Shown here in pieces: positions 25,144 through 34,326 of a stretch of 64,000 nt of DNA. The stretch is from Mortierella sp. BCC40632. Its lineage: Eukaryota > Mortierellomycota > Mortierellomycetes > Mortierellales > Mortierellaceae. Position numbers and translations under genes: made by a program. Below the pieces are notes generated by a model that saw nothing but the letters and a program-made list of their open reading frames with translations, was not told the DNA's origin and made no database searches. The stretch is from the NCBI GenBank assembly GCA_011634665.1, contig WAEK01000006.1, positions 2,178,501-2,242,500 of the forward strand. Direction: 5' to 3'. The stretch's first letter is position 1, and each line of letters starts with the position of its first letter.

Positions 25144-26980
25144 ATGCAGATCAGAAATACATTGCCCACATCTTCCAAGCTCTCCGAAGTCCTGTCAAAG
25201 GCCTTGGTCGAAGGCGGCATTCCAGGCATGAGCGTTGCGGTCATGCACAAAGGAGAGATCATCTTTGCAGAAGGGTTTGGTAAACGCAATGCAAAGGGAG
25301 ACCCTTTCACTCCTGAGGTAGGTCAAATATTCTCGGCACGGGACTAGGACTACCAGGACTGTGATCGATCATGATTCCCCTTGAAAACTAATTTATCCGC
25401 TCTTTTGACTTGCTTTGACGCGCTCAGACCCTCATGCCAATCGCCTCGATCACAAAGTCGTTCACTGCCACGGCCATTGGAGAAATGGTAGCCGAAGGAA
25501 AGCTGGATTGGGATACTACCCCAGTCAGCAAATATCTGCCTGAGTTTGAGCTCAAAGACCCTCTCCTCACATCCCAGCTCACCTTTTTAGATCTGCTCTC
25601 ACACAGAACAGTAAGGACCAGACAACAGTCGACAATTTAGAGCAATGTATGCGAGTCACCTCCAATGATCCTAACCGCTAGGTTTTCTCTCTCTTCAATT
25701 ACTACCTCCTTGGAAAGGGTCTTCCTCCAATTGATATTGCATGGTTCAGGACCACCGAGTCAAGAAGAGATCTCATCAAACGTCTTCGGCATGTCGAAAT
25801 GAGCAACAAGCTCAAGGCTACGGCTCAATATTCCAACGCCATGTATGCTGTTGCTGGAGAAGCAGCTGCGAACGTTGAAGGAGTATCCTACGAAGAGCTA
25901 GTAACTACCAAAATTCTTCAACCTCTTGGACTCACCAATTCCGGCTTCTCGCCCGTAGAGATGATGAAGCGACCAAACTATGCAATGCCGTTTATTGCAT
26001 ATTCATTCGAGAAGGCTCAAAAGGGCGAGTTTGTTGAAGGACATTTGGATAAGATCTACAAAGCAGATGGTCCTGCGGGTGATATGTTCTCAAATGTATA
26101 CGATCTAGTGCGATGGGGAAAGACAATCATGGGCAAAGGCAAGATCGATGAGAAACAAGTTCTAAACAAAAAGAGTGTCGAGGAGACCCTGAGCACACAA
26201 TCATTCTTCGATGATCGCGATCGTGATCCTGAGTTTGCACCATCGCTTTGTTATGGACTTGGTTGGATGCTCGATTCCTACAAGGGCCAAGTTTTATACC
26301 GACACTGTGAGTAACATACATTTGAGGACGAGCATTTATTCCTTTTAATGTTGCATGAGCAACCTTTCTAACTCTGTCAAATAATTGAATTTGATCTAGC
26401 TGGAAGTGTTCCTGGATTCTGCTCTCATATCGCCATGTTCCCAAATTCCGACTTGGTTGTCGCTCACTTGGCTAACATTGACGGAGGTGGGATTCCATCC
26501 AACTCTTTCTACTATATTGCTGATGAGATCCTGGGTCTTCCCAAGACTCAGGACTGGCTCTTTGAAAAGTCCATCGAAGACACCAAGAATTACTACGGAC
26601 AGCAAGAAGAGGCCGAGAAGGGACTGTTCCCTCCACCAATGAAGAACAAACCCTGTTCTCAGGATCTGAAGGAAATTGTGGGAGATTACTCGGATGAAGT
26701 CTATGGCGATGTTTCTGTAAGGGTCGAGAAAGTGAAAGATGAAGGGGATGATGAAGAAAAGGACGTACTTTATTTCAAGATGAGAGAATTCGGTAGTAAG
26801 GCTGAGCACTATCACTTTGACACTTTCAGAGTCTATCTCGATGATTTTTCTGTTCGATTCACGGCACTTCTTACCTTTGAGACAGGTTGGGATGGCAAAG
26901 TGAAGAGTGTTGCACTCACAACGGATGTAAATGACCCAGACTTGATCTTTAAAAAGAAAGAGAGCAAAAAAGAGGACTAA
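25144..26980 (+). CDS. beta-lactamase-fold serine hydrolase, array copy 3
   Basis: Exons 25144-25317, 25428-25610, 25718-26306 and 26400-26980; 508 residues. S65/K68, Y157-S-N and H315-S-G are present, although the motif reads HSGS rather than HSGG. The 5' flank and exon 1 match copy 2, while the end of exon 3 and intron 3 match copy 1 base for base over about 95 positions. A patch in exon 3 (GHLDKIYKADGPAGD) and much of exon 4 are its own. The Lys/Glu tail is short. An ATG at 25069 is in frame without a stop and could add 25 residues; in copies 1 and 2 the same ATG runs into a stop, so I keep the conserved start. Substrate unknown. Confidence 0.87.
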
Positions 26981-28196
26981 GATGATAATAGGGATAAGAA
27001 GGGTGTAACAATGAAGCCAATGCGGTTTGAATAAATACAAAAGTCTTGTAGATCCTGTAAAATTGGATTTTTTTTTTTTTTTTTTTTGCTTCTTCTCGGA
27101 TACTTACCCCGGCCGCCGTACGAATGTGAAAGGGGGTGGATTACAACTGTATAAAAAAACAAAAGCGGTACCGACCAGGTGGTACACAACCCCATACCAG
27201 TAAAATTTACTGGTACACCCATTTGGTATATTTACCGGGTAAAAATATTGGTAGATGCCGGTGTTTACCGGTAAAATCTTCCGGTAACAGTAAGCACGAT
27301 GTACCACCGGCAGACATTTTGGACTTGGTTGTATACTGCGTACTGAGTAATATGGATACCGCGGTATACTGAATTCCGGTGTAACTCATTGTGCGAAGGT
27401 AAGCCATATCCTCCATCTCAAGAGGAGCTGGACAATTATATATTTTGCGAATGTTGAATCTGTCTCGCATACGCGTCTCAAAAGCCTATTTGCTTTCCAA
27501 GTTCCCAATGAACAGGATAAGGTAGTTACTCAGATCCAACGAAATCCACCGATGGATCACTAAAACAAGTGCTAGTGATATCAGCAGCTCTCTCAAAGAA
27601 CGCCCATCTCCTCCACCTGGAGTCATTGTCGCAGGTCAAGCTGTTCAAAAAGAATCTGCTCAGCTGACGCACCATTCGACTACTTGCTAAAGACTAAGCA
27701 AAGCAGGCTTGTCTCCCTGATAAAGGTACAATGCTCTTGTACTTTTAACGCTAGAGCCATTCACTGCCCCATCCTGACGACGAGTCGGAGCGAGTCTTGT
27801 GTTTGGCTAGATGACAGAGTAGAGACGAGCGGAGAAATGGCCAGACCAGATTCAAAGAAGCGGCTCAAAGTTTTCCCGGTAGTTGCAAAAAACAAAGCAA
27901 CCTAGCATACTATCAGTGGTGTTGCTGTACAAAACAGTCGACCTTTGGTAGGCCGTGATACATATCCTGCGAGTATTTGGAGTTGACAGTGAGGCAAATC
28001 GGTCTATGGTTTACGCCAAGCTATGCTTCCTTGAACACATAAGGGGATCATCTTTGGCAGATATGGTGACCTCATTTGGTAAATCCTTTCTTAAACGAAA
28101 CCACACTCAAGAAGTAAAACGCCGCATCCCGAGATTCAAAGCGATTTGGCAATCTTTACCTGATCTGCCGTTGAGGACTAGAGAGTGAAGAGTGTG

Positions 28197-28229
<33 letters not shown>

Positions 28230-28559
28230 AAGTGTTTGCTGCTTCAGCCTGTACCGTAGTCAGTATTCGGGGCGCAAACAAATTCAAGCACTGCACTATC
28301 CTTGGCGTAGTATGCCAATAGTCGAGCAATCGACCAGTCAAGACACAGAATGCCAGGGCTGCAGCACGCCATAGTCGAACAATCTAACACTCAAGGTGCA
28401 TACACCAGCGGCAAAACGATCGGAAGAGTATGTTGTCAATGCAAAGACTTGGACCCCTGCTTGTCTGCAGGCGTTCTCTCATGGAATGAATAAAAGGATC
28501 AGGAATGATGGTTCTGGAAAACATCAAGTTCAGATCGCCTATCTTAGCACACATCCAAC
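26981..28559. repeat. spacer between hydrolase copies 3 and 4
   Basis: A 20-base T run at about 27069 follows the gene. About 27165-27310 is rich in TACC/GGTA dyads and has no counterpart in other spacers. From about 27490 to 28559 the sequence is a diverged relative of 31230-32338 upstream of copy 5, including a 27-base A run (about 28201-28227). A short open frame at 27955-28188 has a counterpart upstream of copy 5 and is discussed under findings. No other gene is seen. Confidence 0.55.
27174..27308. repeat. dyad-rich GGTA/TACC element, possible MITE-like insertion
   Basis: The stretch opens with ACCAGGTGGTACAC and closes with GTACCACCGG, giving inverted end words GGTGGTAC and GTACCACC. 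Inside are ACCAGTAAA-A-TTTACTGGT (9-base arms) and TTTACCGGTAAA, both hairpin-forming. It is present only in this spacer. A small non-autonomous transposable element is possible, but no target-site duplication was established. Confidence 0.35.
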
Positions 28560-30400
28560 ATGTACATCGGAAATGCATTACCCGTACTTGCCGGTCTCTC
28601 GGAACTCCTGTCCAAGGTCATGGTTGATTCTGGCATTCCAGGCATGAGTGTTGCAGTCATGCACAAGGGAGAGATCATTTTTGCAGAAGGGTTTGGTAAA
28701 CGTAATGCAAAGGGAGATCCTTTCACAGCAGAGGTAGGTCAAACACTCTCGGCACGGAACTAGGACCAGCCAGGGATGTGATCGATCATGATTCCCCCTG
28801 AAAGCTAATTTACCTGCTCTCTTTGACTTTGATGCGCTCAGACCCTCATGCCTATCGCCTCTGTCTCAAAAGCGTTCACTGCCACGGCTATCGGAGAAAT
28901 AGTAGCCGAAGGAAAGCTAGATTGGGACACTACCCCAGTCAGCAAGTACCTGCCAGAGTTCGAGCTCAAGGATCCTGTCTTCACATCCCAGCTCACTTTT
29001 GCCGATCTGCTTGCACATCGAACAGTAAGGACTATGCAACAGGGGGGCACTTACAGAACAATGCATGTGGATCGTCTCTGATGATCCTAGCAGCTGAGTT
29101 TTTTTTTTTTTTTTTTTTTCTCTTCGATCGTCACCTATTCTCTGAAAGGATTTTCCTTCAATGGACACTGCATGGTTCAGGACAACTGAATCAAGGAGAA
29201 ATCTCATCAAACGCCTTCGACACCTTAATGTGAGCAACAAGATCAAAGTAAATGGCGAATATTCCAACATTCTGTATGCTGTCGCTGGAGAAGCAGCTGC
29301 AAATGTTGAGGGAATCCCTTTCGAAGAGCTGGTGACCAACAGAGTCCTCCAACCCCTTGGACTCACCAACTCCGGCTTCTCAGTTATGAATATGAAGAAG
29401 CGGTCCAACTATGCAATGCCGTTTATGGCCCACTCGTTAGAGAAGGCTCAACAAGGCGAGTTTGTTGAAGGGTACTTGGATGAGATTTACGTGGCCGATG
29501 CTCCAGCAGGCGACATATACTCGAATGTGTTCGATCTAGTGCGATGGGGAAAGGCGGTCATGGATAAGGGCATGATCGATGGGAAGCAAGTGTTGAACAA
29601 AGAGAGCGTGAAGGAGACCCTGACCGCACATTCAATTACCGAAGGACGAGACCGTGATCCTGAGTTTGCACCAGCACTCTGTTATGGATTCGGCTGGAGG
29701 CTTGATTCCTACAAGGGTCAATTCTTGTACTGGCACTGTGAGTAGAATTCATTTGCTGTCAAGTATTTGTCTCTCTTTAAATCTTGTGAATGGCCTTCTA
29801 ACTTGTCATCGAGACTGTGTTTTTTTTTATCCAGCTGGAGGGATTGCTGGATATAGCTCTAATGTGGCCATGTTCCCAAATTCTGATTTGGTTGTGACCC
29901 ACCTTGCCAACATTAACGGAGGCAGTCTACCATCGTACGCTTTCTACCACATTGCTGATGAGATCCTGGGTCTCCCCAAGACTCAGGACTGGCTCTTTGA
30001 CAAGTCTATCAAAGAAACTAAAGTTCACTACGAAGAGCAAGAAAAGTCTGTAAATGGACTGTTCCCTCCACCAATGGAGAACAAACCCTGTTCGCGGGAC
30101 CTGAGGGATTTTGTAGGAGATTACTCGAGTGAAGCATTTGGTGATGTTTCTATTAGGCTTGAGAACGTAAAGGACGAAGGAGATGTACTCTATTTCAAGA
30201 TGAGAACATTTGATAGTAAGGCGGAACACCACCACTTTGACACTTTCAGAGTCTTTCTCGAAGATTTTTCTGACTTGTTCAGGACTCTTATCACCTTTGA
30301 GACGGGTAGTGATGGCAAAGTGAAGAGTGTTACACTCGCAATGGGTGGTGACGGGCCAGATATGACCTTTGAAAAGAATGAGGTCAAGAAAGAGGACTGA
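28560..30400 (+). CDS. beta-lactamase-fold serine hydrolase, array copy 4
   Basis: Exons 28560-28733, 28842-29024, 29149-29737 and 29835-30400; 503 residues. The nucleophile motif is SVSK (S65, K68), with Y157-S-N and H315-S-G-G intact. This copy is clearly diverged from copies 1-3 and closest to copy 5 in the C-terminal domain (DYSSEAFGDVSIRLENV). Intron 2 carries a 21-base T run. Exon 3 begins DFP where the other copies have GLP, next to the acceptor; this changes a conserved turn after HRT and may be a real substitution. The Lys/Glu tail is reduced to a few residues. No signal peptide. Substrate unknown. Confidence 0.87.
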
Positions 30401-32338
30401 GAAGTCGGCGGTGATAAGAAACGTGAAGCGGAGAAGACCAATACAATGTAAAAAGAAAAAAGGAAAGGAAAAAAAAAATATAGAAAAGTCTAGCGGATCA
30501 AGTAAAATCTGGTCATTCTTTTATTCTTGAAGTTTTTACTACTTCTGGAGCCTTATTCGTGAGAAAAGGGTCGCGCTACTCACCTTCTCATTTGCGCTAT
30601 TGTTTCTGAGCCTGAACTGCAACCCACCTGCCTCATTTCTCCACGCAAGCCATTATGATTGAGATCCAAGAGTTTGTTCCGCAACTCTGTCGGCTGAATT
30701 ATTTAGACCCTTACTCTCGGGTTTGAACCTAGTTAAGCATGGACACATTTTTTATCATGAAAGTCAGAGAGGAAGGTCATGCATTTTTTTTTTTTTACTT
30801 CTTCTCGACTGCTTACTCATCCATGACGAGACAGTGACAGTATTTCATGTCCTCCATCGCAAGAGGAGCTTGGTTTTCCAATGCTCTACAAATGTTGTGA
30901 CTTTTTCACATACACGCTTCATCTGCAATCGACGATATCATTGAATGAGAACCGCACTCTCGGTAGACAAGTAGAGCAGTACATATCCCTTGACACTTTC
31001 AATCGCATATTCCAGAGGCCCTAGCCATCCAGTATCCTAACAGTGAAATCAGCCCCAGCTAGGCAATGACCTTTGATTGCCATGGCTACCCTCTTGAAAG
31101 ATCACAGCAGTATCAACTGTCACCACCGTACGCCAAGGAGGATCTCGCGGCATAAAGAGGGAATAGAACAAGAGACAATCTAGCGCCTTCATTTACACTC
31201 TCTCTTGGTACTGCTGTGAATGGATAGGATAGGTAATTGCTCAGATCCAACACGGCCCATCGTTGGATCACCATAGCAAGGGCTAGTAGCATCAGCAGCT
31301 CTCTCAAAGACACTGATTCCATCCAAGAAGAGTTTCAGTTTATCCAATGGCGACACTTGGAGCCTCAGTCACAGGTCAAGCTGTTCAGGAAGGGTCTGTT
31401 CAATTGGCTTACCAAACGACCACTTGTTACAGATTAAGAAAGACAGGCGACTGTAGTCCCTGGCTCATGGTTGTGATGACAACAATAGTCTCCCTGATGA
31501 AGGCACAATGCTCTCTACTATTGATGTTAGAGCCAATGACTGCCTCGTCTTAATGACGAGTTGGAATGAGCGAGTCTTGTGTTTAGATGGATGATAGAGT
31601 AGAAACGGAGAAATTATCAAACCAGGTTCAAAGAAGCGGCTCTGAATTATCCGGTTGTTGCAAAAAACCAACGGCCATCTGTTTGTCACACTACCTACCA
31701 ATGATGTTGTTGTACAAAACAGTCGATCTTTGGTAGGCTGTGATACATTCTTTCGAGTATTTGGGGATGGCTGTGTGGTAGATCGGTCTATGGTTTACGC
31801 CAAGTCATGCTTCCTTGAACACAAAAGGGGATCATCTTTTGCAGCCATGGCGGCCTCATCTGGTATATCCTTTTCTTATGCGAAACTGTACTCAGGAAAA
31901 ACAAACGCCTCACTCCAAGTCAACATAACTTGGCAATTCTTACCCAATCTGCCATTGAAAGAATGTGGAGAGTGAAGAGTGAAAAAAAAAAAAAAAAAAA
32001 AAAAAAAAGGGGAAGCCCGGGTAACGTAGCCGTATACGGGTTGCAAAACAAATAGAGCATTCCACCGACCTTGGCGTAGTACGCCAAATGTTGAGTAATC
32101 GACCAGTCAGGGCGCAGTGCGCCACGGCTGCAGTACGCCATAGTTGAACAATCCACTCTTTAAGGTATTTAAGGTGCAAACAGCAACGGTACAAGGATCG
32201 GAAGAGCATGCTGACAATGCTAAGACATGAACCCTGCCTGTCTGCAGAAGTTCTCTCATGGAATGAATAAAAGGGTCAAGAATGATGGTTCTGGCATTTA
32301 CTTCATTCAACTCGCCATCTTAGCATTCCTTCAACAAC
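30401..32338. repeat. spacer between hydrolase copies 4 and 5
   Basis: It contains the 3'-flank module (TTTGTTCCGCAACTCTGTC at about 30671, GGGTTTGAACCTAG at 30719-30732) and a decayed relative of the GAGCTGG segment (about 30845-30940). From about 31230 to the next start it is a relative of the spacer before copy 4, with an A run at about 31982-32008 and a small open frame ending at 31975. No intact additional gene is seen. Confidence 0.55.
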
Positions 32339-34153
32339 ATGTACATCAGAAGTGTATTACCCGTACTTGCTGGTCTCTCGGAACTCCTGTCCAAGGTCAT
32401 GGTTGATTCTGGCATTCCAGGCATGAGCATTGCGGTCATGCACAAAGGAGAGATCATCTTTGCAGAAGGGTTTGGTAAACGCAATGCGAAGGGGGACCCT
32501 TTCACAGCTGAGGTAGGTCTTGTTCTCTCGGCACGGGACCAGAACTAGTAGGGTTGTGATCGATCAAGATTCCCCTGAAAGCTAATTTTTCCGCTCTTTT
32601 GACTTTGTTCGCGCTCAGACCATCATGCCTATCGCCTCTGTCACAAAATCGTTCACTGCCACGGCCATCGGAGAAATGGTAGCCGAAGGAAAGCTGGATT
32701 GGGATACTACCCCAGTCAGCAAGTACCTGCCTGAGTTTGAGCTCAAAGACCCTATCCGCACATCCCAGTTCACTTTTATCGATCTACTTTCACATCGAAC
32801 AGTAAGGACCAGGAAACATGAGCTCGTGCGGAAAAGTACATGCAGATCACTTCCAATGATCCTAACTGTTGAATTTTTGCTCTCTCTTCAACTACCACCT
32901 CCTTGGAAAGGGTCTTCCTTCATTGGATAATGCGTGGTTCAGGACCACCGAGTCAAGAAGAGATCTCATCAAACGTCTTCGATACGTCGATTTGAACAAA
33001 CCACTCGAACCAGTAGACCAATATTCCAACGTCATGCTTGCTGTTGCTGGAGAGGCAGCGGCCAATATCGAAGGAGTACCTTACGAAGAGTTGGTGACTA
33101 CCAAAGTTCTTCAACCTTTGGGGCTTACCAATTCCGGTTTCTCTGTTATGAATATGAGGAAGCGGTCTAACTATGCAATGCCATTTATGGCTAACTCACT
33201 CGAGGAGGCCAAGAAGGGCGAGCTCATTGAGGGATACTTGGATGAGATCTACATGGCAGACGCTCCAGCAGGCGACATGTTCTCGAATGTATTTGATCTG
33301 GTACGATGGGGAAAGACAATCATGGACAAGGGCATGATCGACGGAAAGCAAGTTCTAAACAAAGAAAGCGTCGAGGAAACTTTGACCGCACATTGGCTTG
33401 TCGAAAGACGAGGTCGTGGTCCCGGGTTCGCACCAGCACTTTGCTATGGACTCGGTTGGATGCTTGATTCCTACAAAGGTCAAGTTGTGTACCAGCACTG
33501 TGAGTAACACACATCTGACGTCGAGTATTTGTTTGCTCCTCATAAAGTCGCAATGAACAGCCTTTCTAACTTGTCAGATCCTTCAATTTGATCTAGCTGG
33601 AAGTATTAGTGGATACCACTCTAATTTGGCCATGTTCCCAGACTCGGATTTGGTTGTGGCCCACCTTGTCAACATGGATGTAAGTTCAGTACAAGCCTAC
33701 TCGTACTTTCACATTGCTGACATAGTACTGAACCTCCCCAAGACTCAGAACTGGCTCTCTGACAAGGTTCTTGAGGATGACAAGAATACTTACGAAGATC
33801 AGGCAGCATCCATTAAGGGAAAGTTCCCCCCGCCAATGGAGAACAAGCCCTGTTCTCGGGACCTGAAGGATTTTGTCGGGGATTACTCGAGTGAAGCATT
33901 TGGCGATGTTTCTATTAGGCTTGAGAACGTGAAGGACGAAGGAGATGTACTCTATTTCAAGATGAGAACACTTGATAGTAAGGCAGAACACCACCACTTT
34001 GATACTTTCAGAGTCTTTCTCGAAGATTTTTCTTTCCAAACCAGGGCTCTTATCACCTTTGAGACGGGTAGTGATGGCAAGGTGAAGGGTGTCCAACTGG
34101 AGATGCCTGATGATAAAGATTCATTTATGAGTTTTGAAAAGAAGGAGAACTAG
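32339..34153 (+). CDS. beta-lactamase-fold serine hydrolase, array copy 5
   Basis: Exons 32339-32512, 32619-32801, 32911-33499 and 33597-34153; 500 residues. Catalytic motifs are kept: S65/K68 in SVTK, Y157-S-N, and H315-S-G (reading HSGS). Exon 1 is nearly identical to the other copies over MHKGEIIFAEGFGKRNAKGD, while exon 3 and exon 4 show many replacements (for example PLEPVDQYSN). The C-terminal DUF3471-like domain is of the copy-4 type and the charged tail is nearly lost. It is the last member; MGS1 starts only 173 bases downstream, so the array ends abruptly. Substrate unknown. Confidence 0.87.
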
Positions 34154-34326
34154 AAAGATAATGGAGACGACAGCAGAGATAAATTGAGTGGGAGGCAGGG
34201 GATTGATACTGCGTAAGAATAAAAAATTAATAGAAAAGTCTAGTGCATCCGGTTTTTTTTTTTTTTTACTCTTTTCCTTCCGTTGAATACATTGGGCTCG
34301 GCGGTTCTCTCGAGATTTCAGACACC

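Noticed and set aside
28201..28227. A runs before copies 4 and 5 as retrotransposon tails
   Set aside because: They lie at equivalent positions in a duplicated spacer and no element body or target duplication is visible beside them.
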